From positions 1 to 49,017 of the forward strand of contig JAUVAA010000003.1 of assembly GCA_030591965.1 (NCBI GenBank): 49,017 nucleotides of DNA, given 5' to 3'. The notes beneath the pieces are model-generated. The model was not told the DNA's origin. It was given only the letters and a program-made list of their open reading frames with translations, and made no database searches. The position numbers and the translations under genes were made by a program. This document shows positions 1-11,295 of the stretch, piece after piece. Position 1 is the first letter of the stretch. Each line of letters starts with the position of its first letter. The stretch is from a bacterium. Lineage in GTDB: Bacteria > Pseudomonadota > Gammaproteobacteria > Methylococcales > Methylomonadaceae.

Positions 1-203
1 CAGCTATGGATAGTACGGTAAATCTTGTAAGAATCTGACAATGTAGGATATTTTCAATGCAAACCCTCTACATTATCACCTTTTTATACTTAGCAATGCC
101 TGTATTAAAAAGTGTACGGTAGTGAATTGTGGAGAAGGAGCTTATTCTTAAGTCAATAGCATTGGCTCTAACGTTGGAAGATATATGTAATCAAGAGATT
201 TTT

Positions 204-1664
204 TTATTTCTGCAATTCTTTTAGTGCTAAAGTTTCTGCTATAAAAAAATTTAAACGATCTTCTAATATCGAGGAGAGGTAAAAATTTAGATCTTTCGCT
301 TTTTGCGCTAATTTTACTTGCATAATGGCGCCATTAGTCCGGCCAATTGAGTAATAGTATTCAGCCATATAGCGATGTAAGTTTACCCTTTGACCTAGCT
401 TGCCATAGCTTTGAGCCAAAAGGAGGTAATAGCGAGGGTGTTGCTGGGCCTCATAGCTGGTTAATTTAAGCAGTTGTAGCGCTTGTTGTGCTTGGTTGGA
501 TTTAAGCAAAATAGCAATATACTCAAATTTGAAATCAGGATTACTTGGAAATTGCTGCTCAAGTTTTAAATATAAATTTCTGGCGGTTTCAACATCTTGT
601 TTTTCTACCGAAACTTGGGCTAGAGCAGTAAGGTAATGAACTTGTTTTGGGTAACGTTTATTGAGGTTTTGGAAAATGTTTTCAGCCTGGGTGAATTTCT
701 GCTGTTTTAGGTAACAAAGCCCAAGACCATACTGCATGGCTGCGCGTTGCTCGGTAGTGCCTTGTTCTGCTTGTGACTGAAAGTAAATGATAAGGTCTTC
801 TAAAGAGTTTTGTTTGCTAGATAAGCGCAGTTTTGCCTTTGTTAGGCGATAGTTTTGTGAGTCAGGCACTTGGCGGTAAGGGTAGGTTTCTGCTCGACCG
901 CGTGTGTCAGCTATACGTGATGCGGTGATTGGATGGGTGCGTAAAAATTCAGGAGCGCCAGAGCCATAGTAACGGCTTGCTTGTTGTAATTTTTCAAAAA
1001 AAGTGGGCATGCTGCGCGGATCAAAGTTGGCGCGGGCTAAGGTTTTTAAACCAATTCGATCGGCCTCTTGTTCATTATCGCGGGTAAAGTCAATTTGCAT
1101 CTGTATGCTGCCCGCTTGTATCGCTGATAATGCACCTATACCCACATCAGGTGCTTGGGTGGCGACGATAATGGCAGCGATCATTGCCGCTGCAGCAGGC
1201 AGTGACATGCGACTGCTAGCCTCATAAGCGCGATAAATATGACGTTGTGTGACATGGGCAATTTCATGCGCCATCACTGAGGCTAGTTCACTTTCTGATT
1301 CGCTATTTAGAATTAAACCTGAATTAATACCGATAAAGCCGCCAGGGCCAGCAAAGGCATTAATATCATCTGAAAGTACGACAAAAAAGTAAAAGGCTTG
1401 GCTAGGGTTGTCGCTATTGGTAACTAAATTTTGGCCAAGGTATTGAATGTAATTTTGAATGTCTGGGTCGTAACTAATATCTAGTTGTGCGCGTATGCTG
1501 CGAAAGAATGATTCACCTAAGGCTTTTTCTTGTAGTGGAGAAATTAAAGTGCCGGTCGAATCGCCCATATCAGGCAAGCGCAGTTCATCATCAGCGATTG
1601 CATTACTGAAGAATGTGTTCAGTAATAATAAGCCGGTAATAAGGCGTTTATTCTTTAGTTTCAT
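204..1664 (-). CDS. bepA: M48 family periplasmic metalloprotease with TPR repeats (BepA/YfgC-like)
   Basis: Signal peptide, zinc-protease HEIAH motif (MAHEIAHVTQRH), C-terminal TPR-like repeats. Confidence 0.9.
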   Translation of the reverse strand: MKLKNKRLITGLLLLNTFFSNAIADDELRLPDMGDSTGTLISPLQEKALGESFFRSIRAQLDISYDPDIQNYIQYLGQNLVTNSDNPSQAFYFFVVLSDDINAFAGPGGFIGINSGLILNSESESELASVMAHEIAHVTQRHIYRAYEASSRMSLPAAAAMIAAIIVATQAPDVGIGALSAIQAGSIQMQIDFTRDNEQEADRIGLKTLARANFDPRSMPTFFEKLQQASRYYGSGAPEFLRTHPITASRIADTRGRAETYPYRQVPDSQNYRLTKAKLRLSSKQNSLEDLIIYFQSQAEQGTTEQRAAMQYGLGLCYLKQQKFTQAENIFQNLNKRYPKQVHYLTALAQVSVEKQDVETARNLYLKLEQQFPSNPDFKFEYIAILLKSNQAQQALQLLKLTSYEAQQHPRYYLLLAQSYGKLGQRVNLHRYMAEYYYSIGRTNGAIMQVKLAQKAKDLNFYLSSILEDRLNFFIAETLALKELQK

Positions 1665-1758
1665 GAAATGGTATACTCGGCAGACTATTTTCAGGTGAGC
1701 GTAGCAATATTGTACTTAATGTTAGCTCATCTTTCTTGTTGCATTATTCTTTTTGTGT

Positions 1759-2148
1759 ATGAAATACGCGATTCAAGTTAATTCTAGTCCTTATCAGGCT
1801 AATAGCGCTGATACGGCTTATCAATTTATTAAAGCGGCCTTAGAGATGGGGCATGAGGTCGTGCGTGTCTTTTTTTATCAGGAAGGAGTGCATCATGCGT
1901 TTCGTTATGCGACTCCACCAGATGATGAAGTGCAAGTTGTTGCTCGGTGGATGAAATTAGCAGAGGATTACGGTCTTGATTTGGTAGTTTGCATTTCGGC
2001 AGCGCAACGGCGTGGATTATTAGAGCCAGGAGAGGCGAGGCGTCAAGGTAAGCAGGATAATGATGTCGCAGAAGGCTTTCGTATTGCCGGATTGGGTTTG
2101 TGGGTCGAGGCGATGTTAATTGCTGACCGATTTGTTGAGTTTTCTTGA
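1759..2148 (+). CDS. tusD: DsrE/TusD-family sulfurtransferase subunit
   Basis: MKYAIQVNSSPY...FFYQEGV...LVVCISAAQRRG with conserved Cys; start probably at the second Met of the ORF. Confidence 0.8.
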   Translation: MKYAIQVNSSPYQANSADTAYQFIKAALEMGHEVVRVFFYQEGVHHAFRYATPPDDEVQVVARWMKLAEDYGLDLVVCISAAQRRGLLEPGEARRQGKQDNDVAEGFRIAGLGLWVEAMLIADRFVEFS

Positions 2149-2167
2149 GTTCTATAGCGTATTAGAG

Positions 2168-2217
2168 TTAGTAGGTGCGGATTTATCCGTACTGTACGAA
2201 TGAATTCGCACCCACTA
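2168..2217. repeat. REP-like palindrome between convergent tusD and purF
   Basis: tagtaggtgcggatttatccg ... cgaatgaattcgcacccacta imperfect inverted repeat. Confidence 0.7.
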
Positions 2218-2223
2218 GATTAC

Positions 2224-3732
2224 TTAGTTTGAATTATGCATATCAATAATCGACGAACCTGAATTATTCTCAGATTGTGCAGTATCATTCCGTAATGCTT
2301 CAATATTTTCTAAATAGGCATCATCAATATCACCAGTAATATATTGGTGATCAAAGCAGGATGTATCAAAGTGAGATATTTTAGTATTCCCTTTTTGTAC
2401 CGCTTTAATGAGGTCTGCTAGGTCTTGATAAATCATTTTATCTGCACCTATTGCAGTACCTACTTCTTCTTCTGTGCGCCCGTGGGCAATTAGTTCGGTT
2501 ACGGCTGGCATGTCAATGCCGTAAACATTTGGGTAACGTACTGCGGGTGCTGCTGAGGCAAAATAAACGCTTTTTGCACCAGCATCACGCGCCATTTGGA
2601 TGATTTGTTCCGATGTCGTACCGCGTACTATGGAATCATCGACTAATAGGACATTTTTCCCCTCAAATTCTAAACCAATGGCGTTGAGTTTTTGACGCAC
2701 CGATTTTTTACGCATTGTCTGGCCGGGCATAATAAAAGTACGACCAATATAGCGATTTTTGATAAAGCCTTCACGAAACTTAACGCCTAATATATTGGCT
2801 AGTTCTAAGGCAGAGGTTCGACTTGTGTCAGGAATTGGAATAACAACATCAATGTCATGATCAGGCCATTCTTTTATGATTTTAGCTGCTAACTTTTCAC
2901 CCATACGTAGGCGCGCTTTATAGACAGATATATTGTCAATAATAGAATCAGGACGAGCAAAATAAACATATTCAAAAATACAGGGACAATGGTCGACTTT
3001 TTTAGCGCATTGCTGTGTGTGTAGTTTTCCTGATCGTTCAATAAAAACCGCTTCACCTGGTTCTATATCGCGGATCAAATCAAAGCCTAAAGCATCTAAA
3101 GCAACGCTTTCAGAAGCAATCATAAAATCAGAGCCCTGCTTTGATTTGCGCTCACCAAAAACGATAGGGCGGATACCATTAGGGTCTCTAAAGCCGACAA
3201 TGCCAAAATTAGGGATCATGATGACAACAGCATAGGCACCTTTGCAGCGGCGATGAACGCCTTTTACGGCATTAAAAATATCATCTTTATTAAGTTGTAG
3301 TTTGCCTATTTTCTGTAATTCATGGGCAAAGATATTAAGCAAAACCTCAGAATCAGAATCCGTATTTAAGTGACGCTGATCTTCAATAAACAATTCTTTT
3401 TTTAATTGCGCGGTATTGGTTAAGTTACCGTTATGCGCTAAAGTCACACCAAAAGGTGAGTTCACATAAAAAGGTTGGGCTTCTGATGAATTAGAGCAAC
3501 CTGCTGTTGGGTAACGCACATGAGCAATGCCCATATTGCCTTTTAATTTCAGCATTTGTTCGTTGGTAAAGACATCGCGTGTTAAGCCGTTGTCTTTGCG
3601 TAAATGTAAACGTCCGTTTTCACATGTCACAATACCTGCCGCGTCTTGTCCTCTGTGTTGTAGCACAGTTAGAGCGTCATATAGTTCTTGATTTACATTT
3701 TTATGGGAAACAATCCCCGCAATACCACACAT
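2224..3732 (-). CDS. purF: Amidophosphoribosyltransferase
   Basis: N-terminal [26 protein letters not shown]-binding motif. Confidence 0.97.
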   Translation of the reverse strand: MCGIAGIVSHKNVNQELYDALTVLQHRGQDAAGIVTCENGRLHLRKDNGLTRDVFTNEQMLKLKGNMGIAHVRYPTAGCSNSSEAQPFYVNSPFGVTLAHNGNLTNTAQLKKELFIEDQRHLNTDSDSEVLLNIFAHELQKIGKLQLNKDDIFNAVKGVHRRCKGAYAVVIMIPNFGIVGFRDPNGIRPIVFGERKSKQGSDFMIASESVALDALGFDLIRDIEPGEAVFIERSGKLHTQQCAKKVDHCPCIFEYVYFARPDSIIDNISVYKARLRMGEKLAAKIIKEWPDHDIDVVIPIPDTSRTSALELANILGVKFREGFIKNRYIGRTFIMPGQTMRKKSVRQKLNAIGLEFEGKNVLLVDDSIVRGTTSEQIIQMARDAGAKSVYFASAAPAVRYPNVYGIDMPAVTELIAHGRTEEEVGTAIGADKMIYQDLADLIKAVQKGNTKISHFDTSCFDHQYITGDIDDAYLENIEALRNDTAQSENNSGSSIIDMHNSN

Positions 3733-3773
3733 GTTATTTCCTGAAATTTGAAACTAGGTTAATGAATGAAACT

Positions 3774-4265
3774 TTATTTATACTTTAAATAGCCGGCAAT
3801 ACTGTCAGGCATATTGGTATTTAACCAAACGGCTAAGGCTTGAAAATGGGGGATTAATTGAGATTCTGCCCACCATGAGCTTTCTGGTAAAGGTGTTAAA
3901 CCCGCTAGCATGACTAAGATAACAATGATGATTGCACCGCGAGCAATACCAAAAAGTAACCCGGCAAGCCGATCTGTACCGGTTAAGCCTGTTTTACTGA
4001 TTAAGGCGCTGAGCAGGTGATTAATAATCGCGCCAACGATCAGTGTTAATATGAATAAGGCTGCAAAAGCCACAGCAATTCTTGCGCTTTCAACCGTAAC
4101 TGCATTTTTTAACAGATCTGAAAACGGCGCGCTAAAAGTTAAACCCACCCAAAAGGCGATGCCCCATGTCACTAAAGCAAAGGCTTCACGAACAAGGCCG
4201 CGAAAAAGGCCAATAATCAGTGAAATGCTAATTAAGCCGATAATAGCGTAGTCTATCCAAATCAT
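3774..4265 (-). CDS. cvpA: CvpA family protein
   Basis: Multi-TM, IDYAIIGLISISLIIGLFRGLVREAFAL; adjacent to purF. Confidence 0.93.
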   Translation of the reverse strand: MIWIDYAIIGLISISLIIGLFRGLVREAFALVTWGIAFWVGLTFSAPFSDLLKNAVTVESARIAVAFAALFILTLIVGAIINHLLSALISKTGLTGTDRLAGLLFGIARGAIIIVILVMLAGLTPLPESSWWAESQLIPHFQALAVWLNTNMPDSIAGYLKYK

Positions 4266-4274
4266 AAGCGTATT

Positions 4275-4775
4275 TTATTCTGCAACTAAAAGGGTTTTTA
4301 CCTTATACAGTGATTCTAAGCGTTGCTGCGTTTTTAAGGCAATTTTTTTGCCTAATTCAGGGCCAACGCGTAAGCGATATAAGGTACCTTGATTGTTACT
4401 TGCTGAGTCGACATAGGCGGTAAATTTATTTTTGCGTAATTTATCGCGAAATTCTATAGCATTCTGCTTTTGACTAAAGCTACCGACTTGAATGACCCAG
4501 CTTTTGAGGTTTGCTTGTTTTGCTGATTGTTTGATTTGTTGCGCTTGTAGGTCGACTTGAGCTGGTTTAGGTCGAGATAAAACTTCGCGGCTTGTTTTTG
4601 GGATTGAGTCTAATAAGGCTTGCGTATTATCAATGGGTTGCTGTGGTAGCGATAGCTCATTAGATAAGTTGTCCGCATCGGCAACAGGATCATCAAATAG
4701 CATAGGCACAAAAATTGCCGCTAGCGCAGTAATAACGATAGCACCGACAATTCTTTGTTTTAATATCTCATTCAT
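4275..4775 (-). CDS. SPOR domain protein (DedD-like)
   Basis: N-terminal TM, C-terminal SPOR domain (WVIQVGSFSQKQNAIEFRDKLR). Confidence 0.88.
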   Translation of the reverse strand: MNEILKQRIVGAIVITALAAIFVPMLFDDPVADADNLSNELSLPQQPIDNTQALLDSIPKTSREVLSRPKPAQVDLQAQQIKQSAKQANLKSWVIQVGSFSQKQNAIEFRDKLRKNKFTAYVDSASNNQGTLYRLRVGPELGKKIALKTQQRLESLYKVKTLLVAE

Positions 4776-6058
4776 AAGGTTTCTCCTTGTTGAGCATTAA
4801 GGCGGGATAGATATTCTGAGACTAGAAAAAAAGATCCGAAGACTAAAATAAGCCCCTTATCTGCCTGAGCTTGAGTTTTAGCTGTATTGAATGCTGCGAG
4901 GAAATCTGTAAAGCCATAACTAACTTGCGTATTATGACATAAGGAAAAAGCTTTTTTTAAGTCAGCATCCGTACTAGTGCGCGGGTTATCTAAAGGGGAA
5001 ATATACCAGTGCTTAATGCACGGTTGGATCAATTCAATCACGCCTGGTAAATCTTTATCACCCATCATGGTGAACACTGCATGAACTGGTGTGTTTTTAA
5101 ATTCGTTTTGTAAATATTCGACTAAAGTCTTCGCCGCTTGCGGGTTGTGACTAACATCTAATAATACCTCAGGATCGCCCTTAATTAATTGAAATCTTCC
5201 TTGTAAGTTAACACTGCTTAAACCTTGTTGAACCGCTAGTTCAGAAACGGGTATTCTATCTTGCAATGTCTGAATTGCAGTAATAGCAGCGGAAGCATTT
5301 CTATATTGATGTGTGCCTTTCAATTTAGGTGGAGGCAAGTTATTTAAAGTCGTATTGCCACTTTGCCATGACCACTCATTGCCGGCTTTACTAAAAGTAA
5401 ATTCATGACCAATACGTAAGGGTTTGGCATCTATATTGAGTGCGCAATCAAGTAATGTTTGTGGTGGATTAATATCGCCAATAATCGCTGGGGTGTTTTT
5501 ACGGAAAATACCTGCTTTTTCAACTGCAATAGCATCACGTGTATTACCGAGCCAAGCGGTGTGATCTATGCAAATACTGGTAATAATAGCGGCATCAGGA
5601 TCAATAATATTCACGGCATCTAAGCGACCACCTAGACCTACCTCTAATAATTGTATGTCCAGATTGGCGCGTGAAAAAATATCTAATGCAGCTAAGGTGC
5701 TAAATTCAAAGTAGCTAAGCGAGACATCATTTCTGACGGCTTCTATGCGTTCGAAGGCTGAGCATAGTAATTCGTCGGCAACAGGTGTGCCATCAATTTT
5801 AATGCGCTCATTATATTTGAGGATATGTGGTGAGGTATAAGCGCCTACGCGTAAACCTTGCGCGCGGTAAATGGCTTCTAAAAAAGCAATGCTAGAGCCT
5901 TTGCCATTAGTGCCAGCGACAGTGATGGTAATAGGCTTTACGTTACGTGCATTTAATCGGCTATAAACTTCTGTAACTCTATCTAAGCCTAGGTCAATGC
6001 TTGTTGGATGTAGGCTTTCTTGCCAATCTAACCAACCTTTTAAGGTATTAAAGTGCAT
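4772..6058 (-). CDS. folC: Bifunctional folylpolyglutamate synthase/dihydrofolate synthase
   Basis: Mur-ligase fold, TVAGTNGKGSS P-loop, LLDVSHNPQAA. Confidence 0.96.
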   Translation of the reverse strand: MHFNTLKGWLDWQESLHPTSIDLGLDRVTEVYSRLNARNVKPITITVAGTNGKGSSIAFLEAIYRAQGLRVGAYTSPHILKYNERIKIDGTPVADELLCSAFERIEAVRNDVSLSYFEFSTLAALDIFSRANLDIQLLEVGLGGRLDAVNIIDPDAAIITSICIDHTAWLGNTRDAIAVEKAGIFRKNTPAIIGDINPPQTLLDCALNIDAKPLRIGHEFTFSKAGNEWSWQSGNTTLNNLPPPKLKGTHQYRNASAAITAIQTLQDRIPVSELAVQQGLSSVNLQGRFQLIKGDPEVLLDVSHNPQAAKTLVEYLQNEFKNTPVHAVFTMMGDKDLPGVIELIQPCIKHWYISPLDNPRTSTDADLKKAFSLCHNTQVSYGFTDFLAAFNTAKTQAQADKGLILVFGSFFLVSEYLSRLNAQQGETL

Positions 6059-6164
6059 AATGAAAATAGGAGAGTAGGGCTGGCATCAGTCGTTGAGATA
6101 AAGGCAAAGTGTGCTCCCTTGCTTTGGATAAAGAAAGGGAGATAGAGGTTCTTGTGGTAAAAAA

Positions 6165-7028
6165 TTATGCAGCTTTATTTGCCGTTAAGATAGCTAAAAT
6201 CGAGCTGATTTCGTCACGCATTTCTCGGCGATCGATAATCATATCAATAGCGCCGTGTTCTTGTAAAAACTCACTACGTTGAAAACCTTCAGGCAATTTT
6301 TCACGTACCGTTTGCTCGATAACACGTGGCCCCGCAAAACCAATTAAAGCTTTCGGTTCGGCAACATTGATATCACCCAGCATCGCTAAACTTGCAGAAA
6401 CACCACCCATGGTTGGGTCGGTCATAAATGAGATATAAGGGATACCGGCTTTAGCGAGCTTAGTTAGCGCTGCACTTGTTTTAGTCATTTGAAATAAAGA
6501 AAATAAAGACTCTTGCATGCGTGCGCCGCCACTTGCGGTGAAAACAATAAAAGGCACGCCTAGCTCGATACTTTTATTTATGCCGCGGACAAATTTTTCA
6601 CCAACGACTGAGCCCATAGAGCCACCCATAAAGCCAAAGTCAAAGGCAGCGACAACCACTGGCTTATCTTTTAATGTGCCACTCATAACAATAAGGGCGT
6701 CATTTTCTTTAGTTTTCTTTTGTGCCTGACTAATACGGTCTTTATATTTTTTGCTGTCTTTAAATTTTAATGGGTCGACCGGTTTAAGATTTACGCCTAT
6801 TTCCTCGCGGTTCTCTGGATCAAGAAATAAATCCAAACGGCGTCTTGCGCTAATGCGCATGTGGTAATCGCATTTAGGGCAAACATTAAAGTTTTTTTCT
6901 AGCTCGGTATTGTACAAAATAGCGCTACAGCTAGAGCATTTATTCCATAAGCCTTCTGGGACAGCGGTTTTTTTGCTATCAGAATCTCTTTTAATGGTAG
7001 AGGGGACTAATTTTTCAAACCAACTCAT
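6165..7028 (-). CDS. accD: Acetyl-CoA carboxylase carboxyltransferase subunit beta
   Basis: CSSC...CPKC zinc ribbon, [19 protein letters not shown]. Confidence 0.97.
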   Translation of the reverse strand: MSWFEKLVPSTIKRDSDSKKTAVPEGLWNKCSSCSAILYNTELEKNFNVCPKCDYHMRISARRRLDLFLDPENREEIGVNLKPVDPLKFKDSKKYKDRISQAQKKTKENDALIVMSGTLKDKPVVVAAFDFGFMGGSMGSVVGEKFVRGINKSIELGVPFIVFTASGGARMQESLFSLFQMTKTSAALTKLAKAGIPYISFMTDPTMGGVSASLAMLGDINVAEPKALIGFAGPRVIEQTVREKLPEGFQRSEFLQEHGAIDMIIDRREMRDEISSILAILTANKAA

Positions 7029-7042
7029 TGTGTGCTCCGTCT

Positions 7043-7852
7043 TTAACCTTGATTATCCATAGCAGTACGCATGGATTTTAATAATTCAGTGATTTCTTGC
7101 TTCGCTTGCTCAGGAGAATCTAAGTTCGCCTCTATTTTACTGATTAATGCACTGCCGACAACTACCGCGTCGCCTAAACCTGCAATTGTTTGTGCGGTCT
7201 CTGCATCTTTAACGCCAAAGCCAATGGCAACAGGTAGTTCTGTGTTGGCGCGAATATCCACTAATTTTGTTTTTACATTGTCGGTATCTAAATGACCGGC
7301 ACCGGTGACACCTTTGACTGAAACGTAATATAAAAAGCCGCTACCGACTTTATCCATCTTTTTAATGCGTTCGCAGCTACTGTTTGGCGCTAATAAAAAG
7401 ATTTGATCGATATTGCGTGCATTCAGTAAATCAGCACATTCTTTTGATTCTTCAGGCGGTAAATCAACGGTTAATAAGCCATCAATGCCGGCTTTTTGTG
7501 CTGCATCAGCAAAAGCGACGTAGCCCATTGCTTCAACAGGGTTGGCGTAACCCATTAAAACGACTGGCGTTGTCTGGTCGGTAGTTCTAAATTCAGTGAC
7601 GATTTCTAAAGTGTGGCGTAAACTCATTTTATGATCTAAAGCACGCTCACTGGCGCGCTGAATCACGGGGCCATCCGCCATAGGGTCAGAAAAAGGTACG
7701 CCTAATTCGATAATATCTGCACCAGCTTCAACCATTGCGTGCATCATTGGTACGGTAAAGGCAGGGTTTGGATCGCCAGCGGTAATAAAAGGGATGAGTG
7801 CCTTATGTCCGGTTTTTTTAAATTCGGCGAATTTAGTCGCTAAACGGCTCAT
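7043..7852 (-). CDS. trpA: Tryptophan synthase alpha chain
   Basis: [27 protein letters not shown]. Confidence 0.97.
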   Translation of the reverse strand: MSRLATKFAEFKKTGHKALIPFITAGDPNPAFTVPMMHAMVEAGADIIELGVPFSDPMADGPVIQRASERALDHKMSLRHTLEIVTEFRTTDQTTPVVLMGYANPVEAMGYVAFADAAQKAGIDGLLTVDLPPEESKECADLLNARNIDQIFLLAPNSSCERIKKMDKVGSGFLYYVSVKGVTGAGHLDTDNVKTKLVDIRANTELPVAIGFGVKDAETAQTIAGLGDAVVVGSALISKIEANLDSPEQAKQEITELLKSMRTAMDNQG

Positions 7853-9060
7853 ATTTTAACTCCTTCATGATTTGCAATGGTCTGCATATCTTTGTCGCCA
7901 CGGCCGGATAAATTCACAATTAAAATCTCATCTGATTTCATGGTCGGTGCTAATTTCATCGTATAAGCCATAGCATGACTAGATTCTAGGGCAGGAATAA
8001 TACCTTCCATACGCGTTAAAGCATAAAAACCTTCTAAGGCTTCTTTGTCGGTAATGCTGACATATTGTGCGCGACCTATATCTTTTAACCAAGCATGTTC
8101 AGGACCTACGCCTGGGTAATCTAAACCGGCAGAAATAGAATGTGTCTCGATGATTTCACCATCATCATCTTCCATTAAATAGGTGCGGTTGCCGTGTAAA
8201 ATCCCCGGACGACCTGCACATAAAGGTGCAGAATGACGACCCGTTTCGATACCATCGCCAGCGGCTTCAACGCCAATCATTTTAACGCTAGTATCATCAA
8301 TAAAAGGGTGGAATAAACCAATCGCGTTGGAACCGCCACCGATACAGGCAACCAGTGCATCAGGTAATCTCCCCGTTTGCGCTAAACATTGCTGTTTGGC
8401 TTCGCGGCCAATAATTGACTGAAAATCTCTAACCATCGCTGGGTAAGGGGCAGGGCCTGCAGCAGTACCAATAATATAAAAAGTATTGTCAACATTGGTC
8501 ACCCAATCTCTAATGGCTTCATTCAATGCATCTTTGAGGGTCTTTGAGCCAGATTCTACTGCAACCACTTTAGCGCCCAATAATTCCATACGGTAGACGT
8601 TTTGTATTTGTCTAGCCACATCGACCGCGCCCATGTAAACCACGCATTCTAAACCTAAGCGAGCACACACAGTCGCAGTTGCAACTCCGTGTTGACCTGC
8701 ACCCGTTTCGGCAATAATACGCGTTTTACCCATACGTTTGGCTAATAAAATTTGACCAATAGTATTGTTGATTTTATGCGCGCCGGTGTGGTTTAAATCT
8801 TCACGTTTAAGGTAGATTTGTGCACCACCTAATTCACGACTCCAACGCTCGGCATGATATAGCGGCGAAGGGCGACCGACATAATGCTGAAAGTCTTTAT
8901 CTAGCTCGGCTAAAAAATCAGCATCAACCATGTATTTTTTGTAGGCAGCATTGAGTTCTTCTACCGCAGGAATTAATGTCTCTGCGACAAATAAACCGCC
9001 ATAAGGACCAAAATGCCCCCGTTCATCGGGCATGTTGTAGGAATTAGTTGTTTCTGTCAC
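7849..9060 (-). CDS. trpB: Tryptophan synthase beta chain
   Basis: [30 protein letters not shown]. Confidence 0.98.
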   Translation of the reverse strand: MTETTNSYNMPDERGHFGPYGGLFVAETLIPAVEELNAAYKKYMVDADFLAELDKDFQHYVGRPSPLYHAERWSRELGGAQIYLKREDLNHTGAHKINNTIGQILLAKRMGKTRIIAETGAGQHGVATATVCARLGLECVVYMGAVDVARQIQNVYRMELLGAKVVAVESGSKTLKDALNEAIRDWVTNVDNTFYIIGTAAGPAPYPAMVRDFQSIIGREAKQQCLAQTGRLPDALVACIGGGSNAIGLFHPFIDDTSVKMIGVEAAGDGIETGRHSAPLCAGRPGILHGNRTYLMEDDDGEIIETHSISAGLDYPGVGPEHAWLKDIGRAQYVSITDKEALEGFYALTRMEGIIPALESSHAMAYTMKLAPTMKSDEILIVNLSGRGDKDMQTIANHEGVKI

Positions 9061-9676
9061 TTTGGTAAACCTCGTTTAAAAATGCGCTTATTTTATTATT
9101 ATCTTTGATACCTTTCGTTACTTCAACGCCACTGCTGACATCTAAAGCATACGGTTTAACGCGAGCAATCGCTTCGCTGGCATTGTGTTCATCCAAACCG
9201 CCTGCCAGGATGATAGGTATTGTGTTGTGCTTAGGGATTAAATCCCAATCAAATTGTTGTCCTGTACCGCCTTGAGCACCGGCATGAAAAGCATCCAATA
9301 ACAGGCCTGCTGCGTCATGATATTGAATACTTAATTCGCTGATATTGGTATCCGACTGCATTCTAATCGCTTTCATATACGGTTTAGCATAGAGTCGGCA
9401 AGCGCTTGCAGGTTCATTGCCGTGAAATTGTAGTAAATCAATCGGTACGTGTTTAAGTACTTCTCTGATTTCTGCTTCTGTTGCATCGACAAAAAGCGCA
9501 ACGACGCTAGTGAAGGGGGGTAAAGCTGCGACAATTTCTTGTGCTTTATTAATGGTGACATTGCGTGGACTAGGTGGAAAAAATACTAGGCCGATTGCAT
9601 CAGCACCTGCATACGCTGCATGTGCTGCTTGTTTAGCATCAGTGAAACCACAAATTTTAACGCGTGTTCGTGTCAT
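9044..9676 (-). CDS. trpF: Phosphoribosylanthranilate isomerase
   Basis: [24 protein letters not shown]; overlaps trpB. Confidence 0.96.
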   Translation of the reverse strand: MTRTRVKICGFTDAKQAAHAAYAGADAIGLVFFPPSPRNVTINKAQEIVAALPPFTSVVALFVDATEAEIREVLKHVPIDLLQFHGNEPASACRLYAKPYMKAIRMQSDTNISELSIQYHDAAGLLLDAFHAGAQGGTGQQFDWDLIPKHNTIPIILAGGLDEHNASEAIARVKPYALDVSSGVEVTKGIKDNNKISAFLNEVYQSDRNN

Positions 9677-9802
9677 TAATCAGCAATAAAGTCGGAGCAA
9701 TAAAGCCGCCTAGGATACCACACTGCTAAAGTACCTTGAAGCAGAGAAAGTGTGAAAACTAAATCTATTTTATAAAAGCTTGGGAAATACCGCTTGAATG
9801 GC

Positions 9803-9820
9803 CGCTTTTCATGAAAAGCG
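9803..9820. repeat. 18-bp perfect palindrome cgcttttcatgaaaagcg
   Basis: Direct reading; upstream of trpF. Confidence 0.6.
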
Positions 9821-9859
9821 CTTAACAAATGGGGTTTTAGTTAGAAAGCTAAACTTGTC

Positions 9860-9906
9860 GTGGGAGTGACTTTAGTCGCGACATTCGTGGCTAAAGTCAC
9901 TCCCAC
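9860..9906. repeat. REP-like hairpin, GTGGGAGTGACTTTAG family, copy 1
   Basis: gtgggagtgactttag ... ctaaagtcactcccac, perfect 16-bp arms. Confidence 0.9.
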
Positions 9907-9943
9907 AGAATTCAATATTCGCATATTATTTACCTCACACCCC

Positions 9944-10633
9944 TTAGTGCGTATGCGAGTGCTCATGTCCGCCATGGCTATGCTCGTGTGCAGCGCTTGC
10001 ATCATGAGTCATGATGGGCTCGGGAGCTGGAAAATTTTCTTGATGCATAACAGGCGTCACTGCAACGCCATGCTGATAGACCATAAAACCACCTAAATCA
10101 GCGCCCAAGGTTAATAATAAAATTAACAGCGCAGATAAGGCAAAATGCCCATAAGTCGGGCTGATTAAAAAATCCTCAGAAGCAAAATAACGGCGTAGCG
10201 ACAATAGAACAGCTAAAACAGCGACACTGATACCGAAACCTTGATGACGTAGCATAATAGCGTGGGTAATATCATCATGAGGGACTGAATAAGCGGCTTG
10301 CATGCCGGCAGCTACGGTTAATAATGCGGAAATAGTTCCTAGATAAAGTGCTGTCGTAGCAAATTTACGCCATGCTAAATTTGCCAATAAGCCGCCGAGT
10401 AGGTCAGCAAAGAAAAAGGCGACAAAAAACGCAATAGGGAAATGGACGATTAAAGGGTGAATATTAGGCAGAGCTGAAATCCCCGGTAATAAAGTACTGA
10501 ATATTTCCGCAGGGCTTAAAGTGGTAAGTGTTTCGATAAAGGTTAAAAATGCTTCTAAACCTTTTGCAGGACTGATGCCTTCTTGGCCGCCGCCGTGAAT
10601 AAGTGGAAGTACGTCAAAAATTAAATCAATCAT
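9944..10633 (-). CDS. DUF2231-like membrane protein with His-rich C-terminus
   Basis: Several TM segments (LHPLIVHFPIAFF-like) and tail HEHSHGGHEHSHTH. Confidence 0.75.
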   Translation of the reverse strand: MIDLIFDVLPLIHGGGQEGISPAKGLEAFLTFIETLTTLSPAEIFSTLLPGISALPNIHPLIVHFPIAFFVAFFFADLLGGLLANLAWRKFATTALYLGTISALLTVAAGMQAAYSVPHDDITHAIMLRHQGFGISVAVLAVLLSLRRYFASEDFLISPTYGHFALSALLILLLTLGADLGGFMVYQHGVAVTPVMHQENFPAPEPIMTHDASAAHEHSHGGHEHSHTH

Positions 10634-10720
10634 TTTCTATCTCGTCAGTCATGTTTGTTAATTGTTTTATAAGCGTTGCATTATACGATTATGCAGCTAT
10701 GTGTGCAGGTTTTCTCGATT

Positions 10721-11206
10721 TTATTCGTTAGGGATCAGGCGCAATGCTTGATAAACCGCTTGCTTGCGTACCTGCTCTCTATTACCGTTGAAATGCGCTA
10801 ATGTTACTTTAGCGGGGTGATGTTTTTTTTGCCATGCGATATAGACACTGCCAATAGGCTTTTCTAAAGAGCCTCCAGTCGGGCCGGCGATACCAGTAAT
10901 AGCAATAGCATAATCTGCTGCGCTGTGTAGTAAGGCGCCTGTGGTCATCTGCATAGCCACTTCGGCACTAACTGCGCCAAATTGCGCTAATGTTTCAGGT
11001 TTAACGCCTAACATATCTATTTTTGCTTGATTGCTATAAGTAATAAAGCCTCGATCAAACCAAGCTGAGCTTCCTGCTATGCCTGTAATGCATTGAGCTA
11101 GCCAACCGCCGGTACATGATTCCGCTGTGACTATGTGTGCTTGGTTCTTTTGTAGGTACTGGCCTAGGTGTTCTGAGGCTTGGATAAGGTTTATAACTAC
11201 GTTCAT
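10721..11206 (-). CDS. pncC: CinA C-terminal family / nicotinamide-nucleotide amidase
   Basis: VTAESCTGGWLAQCITGIAGSSAWFDRGFITYSNQAK, AITGIAGPTGG. Confidence 0.94.
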   Translation of the reverse strand: MNVVINLIQASEHLGQYLQKNQAHIVTAESCTGGWLAQCITGIAGSSAWFDRGFITYSNQAKIDMLGVKPETLAQFGAVSAEVAMQMTTGALLHSAADYAIAITGIAGPTGGSLEKPIGSVYIAWQKKHHPAKVTLAHFNGNREQVRKQAVYQALRLIPNE

Positions 11207-11295
11207 AGGCTGATTAAGTGATTAATAGTAGGACAAAGTTAATATTTTGTTAAAATTGTCGCATACAATTTTACGTAGATAAATTAAGAAAACAC

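Noticed and set aside
1003-1227. Antisense ORFs inside core genes (for example 1003-1227, 2716-3235, 6517-6729, 42716-43033)
   Set aside because: They lie wholly within well-supported genes on the other strand, with low-complexity or unlikely protein sequence.
2224-9676. The trp-acc-fol-pur cluster as something unusual
   Set aside because: This order (trpF-trpB-trpA-accD-folC-SPOR-cvpA-purF) is a well-known gammaproteobacterial arrangement.
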